Assembly: GCA_933207985.1 (NCBI GenBank)
Contig: OW240918.1
Coordinates: 112,690,999-112,754,998, forward strand
DNA: 64,000 nt
Source of the DNA: Pelobates cultripes
Taxonomy: Eukaryota > Chordata > Amphibia > Anura > Pelobatidae
Direction of reading: 5' to 3'
Shown here: positions 21,337 through 34,639 of the stretch, piece by piece
Layout of the letters: the number at the start of each line of letters is the position of its first letter
Position numbering within the stretch: position 1 is the first letter of the stretch
Made by a program: the position numbers and the translations under genes
The notes under the pieces: generated by a model
Database searches by the model: none
What the model was told of the DNA's origin: nothing
Seen by the model: the letters and a program-made list of their open reading frames with translations, nothing else

Positions 21337-21902
21337 AGACTTTATATTAAAATGGAATGTCCTATTTATTTAAAGACTGAATTATATCTTCATGGTCCTT
21401 AAGGCGTTAATCAAATTAAACTAAGGTCGATGTAAAGTTACAACATTAAACTGCATTCCAATGAGATGATCAAACATATAAATCCAGAGTAGTTTAAATT
21501 TGCCTGAAGAATTTCCGTGACAGGTCTGTGCTTTGGGGAACATGTTCATCAGTGGGACATACGAGAAGTCAAATATTAACAAGATTTAGGAGATGCACTG
21601 CTTGTCTAGTGAGACTATACGCCTGGTCTCTCTAGACACAGCATTTACGTCAGAAAACAGTCTGTGAAACTGCAACCCAATTCAGTTAGCAGCAAATGCT
21701 GTTGCGGTTTCTATATTTTCCTTCTTCATTATTTATTTTGCTTTGGGGCAAATTCATGCCAGTTAATAAATAGCATTTTTTTTGCGTAACTTTGCCGTGT
21801 TGCCAAAGTTTGCAGCATTAACCTCCAGTAAATTGACCTGTATATTGCTTACATGTGTTTTATAGTAATGCATGTGTCACATTGATTATGGATTCTAATA
21901 AT

Positions 21903-22378
21903 CCATTGAAGGAACAATCTAAGCACTATAACAACTTCATTGAAATTGAGTTGTTATGATGCAAAGAGGTGTTTCCATACCTATGGTGGTTAAACCGTTC
22001 ATGAACGATTTAACTCCAAAGTTGGTTCAAAGTTGGAAGATACAGACTGCCGACGGGCAGGGGCGCTGCTAATTAGCTTAAAGTGGTCAGCTCATACTCT
22101 AAATCAGGGGTGCCCAAAATGTAGATCCCTAGATGTTGTACAACTCCAACTCCCGTGATGCATTGCATGCCTGTAGAATGACAAAGCATCTTGGACGCTG
22201 TCGTTTTCAAACATATGGGGATCTGCCTTTTGGGCACCCGTGCAGTCTAAGTCAATCGGTAGCTACCTATTTATATAATGGCTAGAGAAAGAAGTAATTT
22301 TATGAGCGTCAGCTGATAAGCTAAGGAAGAAGCAGAGACCTCCTGGTACCACAACAACTTCATTTCAATAAAATCCAG
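21903..22378. mobile_element. Unclassified palindromic MITE-like repeat
   Basis: The left end carries gcactataacaacttcattg and the right end accacaacaacttcatttca. Related text recurs at 34066-34600 and near 56800. A hAT-like MITE (22105-22242) sits inside it. Confidence 0.45.
22105..22242. mobile_element. Short hAT-like MITE
   Basis: Left terminus caggggtgcccaaaa; right terminus ttttgggcacccgtg. Near-perfect 15-bp inverted ends of the CAGGGGTGCCCAA type used by hAT elements. The interior also has matching arms (gtagatccc / ggggatctgc). No coding capacity. Confidence 0.6.
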
Positions 22379-22850
22379 CTTGGGGCACTTGTCTTGTTTG
22401 CATTATCACAAACCACGGTTCTTAGTTTGCATGATTTTATTATATTTGTAGCTAATTATGTTGACTGAAGAAAAACACCAACCACGTAATAAAAATATAA
22501 AGATTTTGTTTTAGGGCTTTATCTACAGATTGTGTGTCACTTAAAATATTTATGTATTGTATTTATTGTATTGTTACCTGCTTCACTGATGAATAGTATA
22601 ATATGATATAAAATCTGCCAGGTTTATTATCATGGTCCTTGTTGTCTCTCATTAACAGAAATTTCAAATTTGTTTGAGTCTAGATTGGTCTTAGTTGTCC
22701 ACGCTGAATAGTTTAATGTTTTTTGTTACCAACTAATTGGGTGTTTGCAATAATGCATTTGGCTTTGTATTGTTAAAATACAAAAAAAATAAAAATAAAA
22801 ATAAAACATTTTGTTTTTCTTTTTGTTCTATTTTATTCGATGGCCACTGA

Positions 22851-23036
<186 letters not shown>

Positions 23037-23239
23037 TAAGTATTTTCCCAAATCACAACATTTACAGGTTTATTCACTGAAGTGAGCATTCAAAGTGAAT
23101 TTAAAGTGAATTTCAAATTTAAAGCTTCAGAGTTGAACTAGAAGTAAAGCTGAAATAGAGATTGTTTTTCCAATTCGTCTTTTTTGCCCTTAAATTAGAA
23201 ATTCACTTTGAATTCACTTCTACTTCTCATTTTAGTGAA

Positions 23240-24832
23240 TAGTTTCAGGTGTTGTACCGGAGGATTGGAGGAAGGCAGATGTTGTTCCTATATTTAAATA
23301 AGGTTCAAAATCCTTGCCTGGAAATTATAGACCTGTGAGCTTAACTTCTGTAACTGGGAAAATATTTGAAGGGCTATTAAGGGATAATATTCAAGAATTC
23401 CTTGGGAAGAACTTTGTTATTAGCAATAATCAGCACGGTTTTATGAAACATAGGTCATGTCAAACTAACCTAATTGCATTCTACGAAGAAGTAAGTAGAA
23501 GTATAGATCAGGGTGTTGCAGTGGATGTGATCTACTTGGATTTTGCCAAGGTATTTGATACGGTTCCTCACAATAGGTTAGTCTTCAAACTAAAAGAAAT
23601 TGATCTAAATGAATATTCTTGTTCTTGGGTAGAACATTGGCTTAAGGATAGAGTACAACGAGTTGTAATTAATGGTAAATTTTCAGGCTGGACAAAAGTG
23701 GTAAGTGGTGTCCCTCAGGGTTCTGTTTTGGGACCACTTCTATTTAACATATTTATAAATGATCTTGAAATAGGCATTGAAAGCCATGTATCAGTGTTTG
23801 CAGATGACACAAAACTTTGTAAAGTAATAAAATGCGAGCAGGATATTGCTATGCTGCAGAGAGATTTGGATAGATTGGGGGACTGGGCACTAAAATGGCA
23901 GATTAAATTTAACATAGAAAAATGCAAAGTTATGCACTTCGGGGTTAAGAATGCACAAGCAACTTACACACTAAATGGTAGTGAATTAGGGATAACCACA
24001 CGCAAGAAGGATTTGGGAATTGTTATAGACAACAAATTAAGCAGCAATATGCAATGTCAATCTGCAGTTGCTAAGGCCAGTAAGATTTTGTCATGTGTAA
24101 ATAGGGGCATAAATTCTTGGGATGAAAATATAATTTTGCCTCTTTATAAATCGCTGGTAAGACCACACCTTGAATATGCTGTGCAATTTTGGGCGCCTGT
24201 TCTAAAGAAGGATATCATGGCACTGGAGAGGGTCCAGAGACGAGCTACAAAATTGATAAAAGGAATGGAGCATTTTAGTTATGAAGAAAGGTTAAAAAAA
24301 TGTAATCTGTTTAGTTTGGAAAAACGGCGCCTGAGAGGGGATATGATAACTTTATACAAATATATTCGGGGCCAGTACAAACCTTTATCTGGAAATCTAT
24401 TCGTAAACAGGGCTATACATAGGACACGAGGTCACACATTTGGGCTGGAAGAAAGGAGATTTCATCTAAGGCAAAGGTTGGAAAGGTTTTTTTACAGTAA
24501 GAGCAATAAGGATATGTAATTCTCTGCCTGAAGAGGTGGTTTTGTCAGAGTCCATACAGACTGAAATTGGATAAATACTTACAAAAACATAATATACAGG
24601 GATATAATTTCTAATTAGTGGGGTAATAGCTGCTTGATCCAAGGAGACATCTGACTGCTATTTTTGGATCAAGAAGGAATTTTTTCCTAGTTTGTGGCAA
24701 AATTGGAAGCGCTTCAGACTGGGTTTTTTGCCTTCTTTTGGATCAACAGCAACAACATTTGTGAGGAAGGCTGAACCTGATGGACGCAAGTCTCTTTTCA
24801 TCTATGTAACTATGTAACTATGTAATCCTGTA
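23240..24832 (+). mobile_element. CR1-like LINE, 5'-truncated
   Basis: Starts abruptly in the RT N-terminal region (VVPEDWRKADVVPIFK, with a stop where Lys is usual) and ends with repeated octamers (ctatgtaa)n, typical of CR1-type 3' ends. It lies about 200 bp downstream of the BMERB1 exon, in sense orientation. Confidence 0.88.
23314..24519 (+). CDS. CR1-like reverse transcriptase, 401-codon open frame
   Basis: The ORF covers the RT domain from NYRPVSLTSVTGKIFE, through YLDFAKVFDTVPHNRL (first catalytic Asp region), GVPQGSVLGPLLFNIFINDL and FADDTKL (catalytic Asp pair), to the thumb LGIVIDNKL and the C-terminal LVRPHLEYAVQFW and ERVQRRATKLI. The frame is lost at RFFYSKSNKDM, just before the normal C-terminus; the remainder continues in other frames to about 24640. 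The endonuclease domain and N-terminus are absent, so the copy is dead, though it is the best preserved LINE RT in the window. The ATG at 23314 is incidental. Confidence 0.85.
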   Translation: MPGNYRPVSLTSVTGKIFEGLLRDNIQEFLGKNFVISNNQHGFMKHRSCQTNLIAFYEEVSRSIDQGVAVDVIYLDFAKVFDTVPHNRLVFKLKEIDLNEYSCSWVEHWLKDRVQRVVINGKFSGWTKVVSGVPQGSVLGPLLFNIFINDLEIGIESHVSVFADDTKLCKVIKCEQDIAMLQRDLDRLGDWALKWQIKFNIEKCKVMHFGVKNAQATYTLNGSELGITTRKKDLGIVIDNKLSSNMQCQSAVAKASKILSCVNRGINSWDENIILPLYKSLVRPHLEYAVQFWAPVLKKDIMALERVQRRATKLIKGMEHFSYEERLKKCNLFSLEKRRLRGDMITLYKYIRGQYKPLSGNLFVNRAIHRTRGHTFGLEERRFHLRQRLERFFYSKSNKDM

Positions 24833-24971
24833 AATGTAAACAAAAATGCCAGCATCAAATGTAACTAGTTACCATTACTGAAAACCTTTGAAGTTTGTCT
24901 TACAGTTGTGTAAAAAGATCAAGTCAGTGGACAGTTCTTGTCTTTAATTTTACTTGTAAATAATGTTACAA

Positions 24972-25012
24972 AAACACTATAGTGTCAGGAATAAAAATTC
25001 CTGACACTATAG
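24972..25012. repeat. Hairpin fragment of a T2-type MITE
   Basis: aacactatagtgtcaggaat, a short AT loop, then the reverse complement attcctgacactatagtt. This is the terminal hairpin found in the other T2-like copies, here without TTAA ends. Confidence 0.55.
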
Positions 25013-28000
25013 TTCGGAAATCTCCATTTAGGTCACCGCCTCCCCGGTCCTGACTAAAAAGGTATAAATCGTACCATTTTCCAGCATCTTCCAGGTCCCA
25101 TCAGAGTGAATTCAAAATGAATTTAAGATTTAAGGCCAAGGTAATCGAATTGAAAGCTTACCTGGATTGCCCAAGTGACATCTGTTATTCAGACAGCGCT
25201 ATTTACCGTATTGTGCATGATTGTACAATTTCATATTTTAGGCAAAAGAATACAGAGATTACTATATTTCAGCCAGACTTATATTATTGAGTAAGAAATA
25301 CAAAATACTCATCATTACTGTGGGACTAGAGAAACACGTCAGTGCATTATACATTAAGTACAGGAATTTGTCATCAAGTAAACAAGCAGATTGTATTATT
25401 AGATACGTTATGTCTTCTGCTTAGAATAGGGTAGCAATGAACAGTTTAAAAACATTGTATAATGACTCCCATCAACGCTAGGCAGACATGACATCATTGG
25501 GCACACAGAATTTTGGGGATCAAAAAGCACTGCAAAACAAGAAATTGGCTATTATACAAGAGTAGCCTACCAAGGAAGAACCCTTGGGCCATGCTTAAGA
25601 GAAAACTGGGTATTAGCTAGCTAGTTCATATACAGCGCTGCAGAATATGTTGGCGCTTTATAAATGCTAGTAATAAATAAATATACAACAGATTTCAATG
25701 AGGGGGACATCATAGTTTGTGTAGGGCAGAATTGCCATTTTTTTCTAGTTAATTTCTTAAGATGCTCAGATGGTTGTACAATGTTCCTAACTCATGCAAA
25801 AAGAAATAAATGACCTTTTCTTGCCACTGTGTATGTTCCCTGTTGTAAAATGCAGACACTATTTAGAGTACCACTGGCAGGATAGCAGTTAACACCGTAT
25901 CAGCACTCTGTACCTTATTATAGATTGTTACACAGCGTTAAAAAGTGCTAATGTAATGTGAACTGCTGTCCTGCTGGTCATACTTTCCTTACTGTGCTAT
26001 AGTTGATTTGGGAGTGAAAAACTGTAGCAAAAGAAGTATTCCTATATCCATAAAGTGTGAAGATAAACTCTTTCCCTGCCACAGAGACTGATTCACTAAA
26101 TTACTTTTAGTCGCTTGAGCACCACCTTGACAAGCCTCCTGTGAGGAGATTTTAAACCTAATAGTTGCGATGAGGACACCCCTCAAACTGTGACAATTTA
26201 TCGCTTCCTATCCCGAGGAACATTTTCCCTGGTAGGCATTTAACTACTTTCCTAATCAAAGAGACAAGCAAAATGGCTGAATCCCACAGTCCTCTCCATC
26301 ACTAATTTTAAATTACAAGCCATTTACTGATTGATAATGGTTTTTGACTTTCGTTGGGGAATAAACCAGTCATTTTCAAAGTGATCGGGCACCTTTTTAT
26401 TGCTGGTAATGCCACATAAATCAGTAAGTTATTGAATTTCAAACCAAACCAAAGAAATGGTTTGCTTGTTAAAAGGAAACTCTAAGTACCAAAACAGCTT
26501 AAAAAAGCAGTTTGGGTGTATAGATAATGCTGCTGCAGCCTCTTTTTTTAGTTAAATCACTTTGTTTGGCTGTAGTCAGAACAGTGGGTTTGTGATCAAT
26601 TTAACATCATTAATGGGTCATCATCGGCAGCTATTAAGATAAATATTAAATGTCCGATTGTAATTTACCTCATATTTACAATATATTAATATCCATGGGT
26701 TATCAGCCTCATTTATCTCTAAGATATGGTAATACAAGCTGAGAAAGGGAACAACGGGAATTGTTTATTACCTCTGGCCTACGAATACATTATTAGCAAT
26801 GTAAGTGTAAAGTGCTAAAATGTTTGCAGAACAACAATGAAGTATAGAACGTAGGAATTGTTTAAAAAAAAAAAAAAACTCTAGATAGTTCTGCATTCAT
26901 TGCATAATGTTTATAAATCTATAAATTTGCTGATGTGAACATTTCATTGCAGCATTGCCATACATCAAGCTTTTCCCCTCCAGGTAATCTTGTTAAGCGT
27001 TGTCATGAATTGCAAATACATTTATTATATAAACCAAAATACTTTGAAACATTTTACAAAAAAATTAAAATGAAATGAAACTTAGCTTTCAAAGTTAATT
27101 GTTCCTTTTCTTTGCTAAAGTACAATAATAATAGTGCAATAATAATAATTTCTCTGCCAAGGCATTATTCGGCGCCTCTGTCTCTCTGCGGAGGGATCTT
27201 AAATTTCAGCTCCCCTTACTTCTCCAATACTATAGAGTACATGTTTAGATTTAACTTTATCGATACAGGGAGGGCTCTAAGCACAGTCTGTTAAGAGTTA
27301 AATGCTGCATGTAGACTTTACGCAAATCAGCAGCCAATCAGAAACTATTATTTTCTGAATACATCCTGTATAGGGAAGAGAAACAATTTCAATAAATTCA
27401 GTGATGCTGATGAATGTCGTCAGAGCATAAAAGAAGAAAATGTTTGCATGATTGATTTAATTTATTTTTGTTTAAAATACTTGTGGGTAAAATGTTCAGC
27501 ATGGGGGTTAGAAACTTTTTAAAGTGGTAAATGACGGTGTGTATCACATTTCTGGATGACACTGGATTTCTGATGGCAATTGAAATTTAAGCCTTTACCT
27601 TTTGAAAAGAGTTTCCAATGAAACTTTGATATAGATCCAATTTGATCTTTGTTATATTCAGGGGATCACAAATTATTTCAAGTGCACTTGGAGAAGCGTG
27701 ATGTAGACACCAGACACGTGTTGGTTATCAAAATAAGCCTCTGACCTTTATTTTGTCAGTTGTGTTTTATACATTAAAAAGTAAGTGCTTACGTGCAAAT
27801 ACTCATAGAACAGTAGTAGGAAGGGAGTGAAATGGTGAAAGGAGTATAGATAAGACATAGGGATGAACGTCATGTACATATAACCGATAAGTTCCGGGAA
27901 AGAGAGGGAACAGACTTCTTAGGAGATTTAGGAGAGCTAGACATATATGGTCTTAAGTGTCATTTTAAACATTAAGCATTTCCTGAGTCCAAGTTAGCCA

Positions 28001-28700
28001 GTTTTAATATAGGCTATCTAATATGAAATATAATTTATATCATGTCTGAAATAAAATGTATCAAGCATATCAGACTGCTTTGCATGACTTCTATTTTCCA
28101 GGCTAATATTATGAAGAATAGTTCAGATCTGATATCTAAGTCCGAATTACTAATACCTGCAATATATCAGTCCATTGGAACTGCTTGCAGGTTTAAAACG
28201 GTATACAATTCATCAGACTTTAATTTCCTGCCCGCGTCACTATTATTATCACTTCCCACTGTAATGTATTATCACTGGTATCAGCCATGTCCAACTCTAA
28301 CCCTCAAGTGCGAACAGGAGACTAAGATGCATTGGCAACATTCATCTGTGTCTGAATTCTGAATTGTGAATATATATAATACAAAACTAATGTGATAAAA
28401 AACACAATTCACAATATACAGTGATAGTGATTTTATGTATATAATCACAATGCATATCACTTAACTGCTCTATATCTAATAAAAAATATTAAAGTGACAT
28501 ACAGAACCTCCTAATATGTATGGTTTCCTGTTGTCACCTCCAAAGAGGTATCTGAAGCATATGGGCGCTGTGTGCACTGTTCCTTAATCTGTATTTTGTA
28601 TAAATTCACCACTGCTGAGAAATGCATGTTCCAGGTGGTTGAAAATATTGACTACTGACAATCACTGCTGAATCAGGTGTATCAACGTCATTGTGTAGAA
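25013..28700. other. Intron without recognisable genes
   Basis: AT-rich. A short motif at about 25634-25680 (acagcgctgcagaatatgt, ggcgctttataaatgc) resembles a 3' tail common to amphibian LINE/SINE families. Poly-A at 26863-26878. Nothing else supported. Confidence 0.5.
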
Positions 28701-28770
28701 TTAAAGGAACACTACAGGGTCAGGAACACAAACATGTACTCCTGACCCTACAGTTTTAAAACAACCATCT
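28701..28770. mobile_element. T2-type MITE end
   Basis: ttaaaggaacactacagggt, then a 10-bp-arm hairpin gtcaggaaca / tgtactcctgac. The opposite terminus was not found. Confidence 0.5.
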
Positions 28771-29056
28771 AGTATTTTTTTTTCATAACATTATTACTCT
28801 GTAGGTCCTTCAACCCCTCTTTCTTAATTGTATCGTTATATTGGATCATGTATTAATATTTCCCAAAGTAACCTTAGCGACATGATGGCCTTATGGTCAA
28901 CAGATCTGCACCATCTCTAAACATCTCCTGATACCGCAGCTCTTCACAGATAATGAGTAGAGGAATACAAGTCTCTCTGGTCCTCAGTTCTCACAATTAC
29001 ACTGAGAGATGTAAATACCAGAGTTCCAACGTGTGAGCTGATGTAGTGGAAATATT
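28771..29056. other. Intron, probable MITE interior
   Basis: No gene seen; may be the decayed interior of the preceding MITE. Confidence 0.3.
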
Positions 29057-30668
29057 TTAACCCCTTAAGGACACGGTTTTAAAAGCTTGTCTAACCCTTA
29101 AGGACACAAGCCATGTTTGCATTTTTTGCTGTTTGCGTTCAAACGCAATCTCTCTCATTTATTGCACCAACACAAATTATGTACCGTTTTTTTAGAGGGC
29201 AAAAAGGACTTTAATTTGAGGTGACATATAAATAGATAAATTCTCATTAACTATAAAAAATGCCAAAAATGCTTTTTTCTTTTACAGTTTTGGCAATAAT
29301 AGAGTATGCATTCTATGTCCAGCTTAGAAAAAGTAATTCAAAATTAATTCATGTATGTGTTTTGATTTATAGAGTACATAATATGTATAGGATTTCAGCT
29401 TATTTTAAAAGTTACAGGTCACAACATACAAGGACAAAAATAAAATTTCAATGTGAAGCAATTTTTAGGTAAATTTGGTATGTTTGTCTTGTAGGCTTAG
29501 TAGCCATCACAGAAAACAAAATTGCCACACAAAAGTATATATTTATATAAAGTAGACATCACAGGCTATTTACCGAAGGTTAGTTTGACACTTTCTACGT
29601 AGCCATTTCATTGCCAATCTCTGCTAAATATTGGAGTCAAATTTTGGCATACACACATATAACAAGGTTTTGTAAAGTGTATTTCGTATAGCTGATGTGT
29701 GCTATTCCTGCACAGAACACCATATTGTGTTCATCTGCATCTGCTGAGTATAACGATAACCCCATTGTATGCCTTTGGCACTATTCTGTGAAGCTACAAT
29801 GCCATATAAGAGACAAGGCTATTTCAGTTTCTATAGCTAGAATTTTTAAAGATGGATATAATGGGCCTATGTCTCATTTTAGGGTATTATAGCAGTTTGA
29901 ACAAAGGGCTTCCATTTAATATAGCAGACACCCCAGGGTATTCTATATAGCATATATTGTGTCTTAACCTGTCACCATTTTTTAACCAGTTTATGTCAAT
30001 GTTTGTGGTGAGGGGAAAAAATAGCATTTTTACATACATGTTGCATTTTTTCTGAGTATTTCTTACACTTGATATGTGTCACTGTCATAAAATCCCCCTA
30101 ATTATGCTCAGTTACATTTTCTGAGTAAAACAATATGCCCAATGTATGACCTAGACACTATTTTGTGACGTTACAATGCAATGAAAGAGATGTGACAAGT
30201 TCAGGTTTTTAAGTGTGAATTTTCATGGAGGGTTTTGATGCGTCCGTTTCCCACTTTGGAGCACTTGAGCAGGCTACATATTCCAACGACACCATAAAGG
30301 CATACCATTTCTTAAAGAAGACATCCCAGGGTATTTCAAGAGGCATATTTTGAAGCTTAGTGTGGGATCATTTTTCCGCTAGCTTGTACCAAGTGTACTG
30401 GTAATAAGCATTTTTTCTGCCTTTTTGACACACAAAGTGAGTTTGCACAGTATATTTTGCAAACCTTATGTGTGCTACGGCTGTATAATACTTCATATAT
30501 TGCTCAGCTTTTGATCACTGTTGGGAAGGGGTAATTTTTATTAGGACTGGGTAAGGAGGGGGAGGGGGATTTTTTTTAACTTTTTTAAAATGTTATTAAA
30601 ACATTTTTTTAAACTTTTTAAAACTTTTTTTAAAAAAATGAAAAACATTTTTTAACGTTAACCCCTAG
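29057..30668. repeat. Unclassified frog-type repeat with TTAACCCCTTAAGGAC end
   Basis: Starts with ttaaccccttaaggacac, a motif echoed at 29090 (taacccttaaggacac), and ends near a further ttaacccctag at 30658. The interior is AT-rich, with T- and A-rich blocks at 30560-30650, and has no credible coding frame. Internal pieces look related to each other (ttgcacaca/gtatatt stretches), suggesting an internally repeated element. Boundaries are tentative. Confidence 0.35.
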
Positions 30669-31199
30669 TTTGTCATTTGTCACCCAGTATGATGGTGGTG
30701 CATTCGATGTGCATTTCGAACCATCAATGGAGTGGCCATTATTCAGATTATAGTATACTTGTGAAATATTAATACACCAAAATAATTTTTTACGCTTTAA
30801 GTGAATCATTTTTATTGAACCGTTGCAATTGCATCAGTCTCTTTGAAACATATTGCACAGTTTTGTATATTTTTTGTCTTTTATTGCATGTAAATACAGG
30901 CCATACAATTTGAAGGGGTAAGTAACGATTTATACAGCGCTGCACTCGCACATTTGTGTTTATGTGGTGGGGCATATCACCTAAACAATTACTTTGTTTG
31001 TTTCACATTAAATGGATGATCATTTACATCCAGTGAAAAAGCACCAATATTTGATTTGGATACACGAACAGCTAAGCACAGCATAACACTTCCTGCTAGA
31101 ACCGCCAAAGCTCAATTTAGGATGGTCAAGCTCCAAATTTTAAGTCACATCCCAAAGATCTTTATTGCACAGAGATCAGTATCACTCTGTCAGATACGG
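30669..31199. other. Intron without recognisable genes
   Basis: AT-rich, with no motif recognised. It may include decayed 5' parts of the following L1-like fragment from about 31120. Confidence 0.4.
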
Positions 31200-32640
31200 G
31201 AATAAATATTCACCACAACACATCACATCCAAATCATCGCACAGCTATCAAATACTTAGGGATACGATTGACGGCAGACCCGCCCCCACTTATTGCACAA
31301 AATTATGTACCCATGTTTAAAGCACTAATAAATGAGTTAGATAACTGGGTGGATAAACCGATATCATGAGTCATTAATGTTCTCCCTCTTTTTGTTACAA
31401 GCCATCCCGGTCCCCGTCACGAAATCTGATCTCGCGCCACTGCAAAAGGTAATCGGAGAGTTTGTATGGCACAACAAAAGACACAGGGTGTCATGCAACA
31501 TACTATATTGGTCAAAGGCCACTCGGGTCTGGGATTGCCAAACCTCTTTTATTACTACTTAGCTACACAAATCTCACAAGTAGCGATGTGACACACACCC
31601 CCGGATGAAAGAAAATCTGTGAACTTGGAATCCCTATTTACGGGGTCTGATTTGCCCCAATACTATTTATGGCTGCCCAAAGAACACAGGGCTTTCCTAT
31701 GTACGGAATGCTGGTAATTCTGAATTCCATACAGATCTGGAAAAAATACTCAAGGAAGTACGGTTTAATAAAACAAAATCTCCCCAATGCTACCCTTGCT
31801 CAAAAACATGGCCATCCCTCTGGGGAAAACGTAGAACATGTGGATCCTGAAAGACTATGCCACATGGGTGCCGGAGACAGAGTGGTCTTGTTTGATGAAC
31901 TCTCGGAAAGGACGACTCTTAAACCAGGAGATTTCTTTCGATATATACAGCTGTCACCAAAGTACAGATGAAAGGGCTTGAGCACATGTGCCTTCAGGAG
32001 TCGATCCATATGGATCTGATGTCCTCACTATCCACACACATAGCATCGAACACCACAGAATGGGGCAAACTAACATATGTAGAGCAATGGGAAACTGACC
32101 TGGGGGAAACTTTAGAGGGTACAGACTGGCAGGACATATGGGAAGCCAATGGGGCGGTCTTTATTTGCACATCAATTCAGGAACAAACTTATAAGACAAT
32201 GTTTCTTTGGTACACAACACCGATCCTGCTATACTGCGTGGGCAAGATACCAAATGACCTTTGATGGAGGAATTGCAGTAGCAAAGGGACATAACTCCAC
32301 ATGTGATTTGACTGCCCGGTTGCAAAGACCTTCTGGTAGGGGACCTCATAGCGCAGATTTTTCGACGTAACATTGCGATAGACCCTTGGGTCTTTTTGCT
32401 ATCCAGACCTAAAGACGACTGGACAAGACCAGAGCAACGACTATGGCATAAACTGACTCTAGCCGCCAGACGTGCGCAGAATTGGCTCAAACAAGATGTT
32501 TCTCATGTATCCCTAGTTATACAAAAAACAAAAGATACCTACCTCATAGACAAAATGACTGCTATTACTCGAGGGTCTCTAAAAAAGTTCAAAAACGTTT
32601 GTGAGCCTTGGTTACAAAGTGACATAAGCGACTGAGTGGA
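31200..32640 (+). pseudogene. L1/Tx1-type LINE ORF2, C-terminal fragment, decayed
   Basis: Translations in alternating frames match the C-terminal half of the L1-like protein at 49950-51521. Matches are IKYLGIRL, NVLPLFLLQAIPVPV, EFVWHNKRHRVSCNILYW, GDFFRYIQLS, LTYVEQWETDLGETLEG (then TDWQDIWEA) and QEQTYKTMFLWYTTPILLY. There are many stops and frameshifts. The 3' UTR probably continues to about 32830. It is clearly older than the related insertion at 49104-51775. Confidence 0.8.
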
Positions 32641-33454
32641 GGGTTGGGTGGGCATGTGGAGCTACTTCTCCGCCACAAAGGACCCCCCCCCGACAAAACC
32701 AGAGCCTCCCACACTGTAAAAAAAACATGTAGATGGGTACCCCTTGAGGCTTGGTATTGTGTTTTTTTTAGTATACTATTTTTGTGAGCATAGTAAATAT
32801 ATTATGTAGCTATATTCTTTTATTATTATTATAATTCCAGTAATTGGTTTATGTGCCATTGCTTCCCAGCTACCAGAAAAGGCTCCGTACGATGGGGATA
32901 GGGCCTGTTAAATAATGGGGGGGGGGCATAGTCTGGGGATGCTTTAAATTTTAAGGTGGGGGACGGGGACCTAGTGTCCGGATTTTGCAGTCCAAATAGC
33001 CCTGTATGCAGCCAGATGTTTTTTTCCCATTTGGCTTTGGCCCTGTATGATACACATCTAGTTGATGTTGAGTATTAGAGGAAAATTTAGGTAACGAGAA
33101 GAAATATACTTTGCACATTTAATGCCAATTGTGAATAACATTCAACTTGAAATATACTTGTGACTCAGATGTCAATGCTGGCATGTATGTGATTTCGTGA
33201 GAAGCATAACATTTCTTAAGGCGAATCTCTGGTGTTGACCTATGCGTCAGACACAGACGTCGCCCCCACATTGTCTGGATTTAAAGATGAAATGTGATGG
33301 GTATCAGCCTGCTCTTCTATTTTTAAGTTTAAATTACTACTTTCAGTTTAGTATGGCAATGTGGCAGACGTTTAGATGGGTATAGTTGGATGCAGATACA
33401 AGTTATAGAGAGAACTCCATTCAAATATGTTTTCTCTCATTATCATAACATCTG
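32641..33454. other. LINE 3' UTR remnant and intron
   Basis: G- and C-runs near 32680 and 32920 may be 3' UTR of the preceding L1-like fragment. No gene seen. Confidence 0.4.
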
Positions 33455-33956
33455 TTAAAGGACCACTCTAGGCACCCAGACCACTTCAGCTTAATGAAGT
33501 GGTCTGGGTGCCAGGTCCAGCTGGGTTAACCCATTTTTTTATAAACATAGCAGTTTCTGAGAAACTGCTATGTTTATAAATGGGTTAATCCAGCCCTCAA
33601 ATCCTCTAGTGGCGGTCTCATTGACAGCCGCTAGAGGCGCTTGCGTGATTCTCACTGTGAAAATCACAGTGAGAACACGCAAGCGTCCATAGGAAAGCAT
33701 TGTAAATGCTTTCCTATGAGACAGGCTGAATGCGCACGCAGCTCTTGCCGCGCGTGCGCATTCAGCCGAAAGGGAGAAGAGGAGGAGGATCGGAGGAGGA
33801 GAGCTCCCCGCCCAGCGCTGGAGAAAGGTACGTTTTTAACCCCTTTCCTCTCCCCAGAGCCTGGCGGGAGGGGGACCCTGAGGGTGGGGGCACCCTCAGG
33901 GCACTATAGTGCCAGGAAAATGAGTATGTTTTCCTGGCACTATAGTGGTCCTTTAA
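33455..33956. mobile_element. Complete T2/Kolobok-type MITE, 502 bp
   Basis: Left end ttaaaggaccactctaggc, right end ctatagtggtcctttaa: TTAA on both sides and inverted termini. Internal hairpins include gaccacttcagc... / ...gaagtggtc near the left end, and gtgccaggaaaa / ttttcctggcac near the right. A GC-rich interior gives spurious short ORFs. Confidence 0.8.
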
Positions 33957-34065
33957 TGAAAGAAAGAAAATATCCACTTTTCCAAGTAATGCTAGTCAAT
34001 GGTTGATTGTTTTGATTGATTAGATGTGATCTGCTCTCAATATTGAGAATTAACTATAGCGTTAT

Positions 34066-34600
34066 TAAAAACAATACTCTGGACACCATAACAACTTCAT
34101 CAGAGATGTGTTTTTATGGTGCCAGGAATTCCCTGGCAGTGGGTTTGAATTGTTTAATCCCAAAGAATTTAGTACAACTCCGTTAAGTTACGCCCCAGAC
34201 CTCCTGCTTCTCTCAGATTCATGAAACATGAAGCCTCGGACAGGGTGTCACTGATTGGCTGAGGGTGTCAGCTGACACTCTAAGCCAATCAGTAGACCCT
34301 CATTCATAAAACCAACTTCATAGAAATATGTACATTTCTCAAGCCGTTTTGAGAATGGGTCACTACTACTGATTGGCTTAAAGGGTCAGCTTGTACTCTT
34401 AGTCAATAGCACCTATGTTCATGGTTGTCCGAGGATTCCTCTTTAAAAAAACAGAGAGAAGTGGAAGGGCATAGGCAGAATTAAACAAAGTATGATTCAA
34501 GACTTTGGGGTTAAATGGTTCAACCTTTAGAGGTAAGCTAGCACCAGGGACCTCCTGGCACTATAACATCCTCATTTCTTTAATTGTTCCATTAAGGGAG
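34066..34600. mobile_element. Unclassified palindromic MITE-like repeat
   Basis: Left end has ggacaccataacaacttcat, right end ctcctggcactataacatcc; related to 21903-22378. No coding. Confidence 0.4.
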
Positions 34601-34639
34601 TAATCTCGAGGCCCCATTATTCCTTTGTTGATATATATA

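Noticed and set aside
31377..32635. Series of short ORFs as independent genes
   Set aside because: In successive frames they all align with the L1-like ORF2 C-terminus at 49950-51521, so they are pieces of one decayed LINE.
33641..34006. 121-codon ORF across 33641-34006
   Set aside because: Falls inside the GC-rich interior and terminus of a complete T2 MITE.
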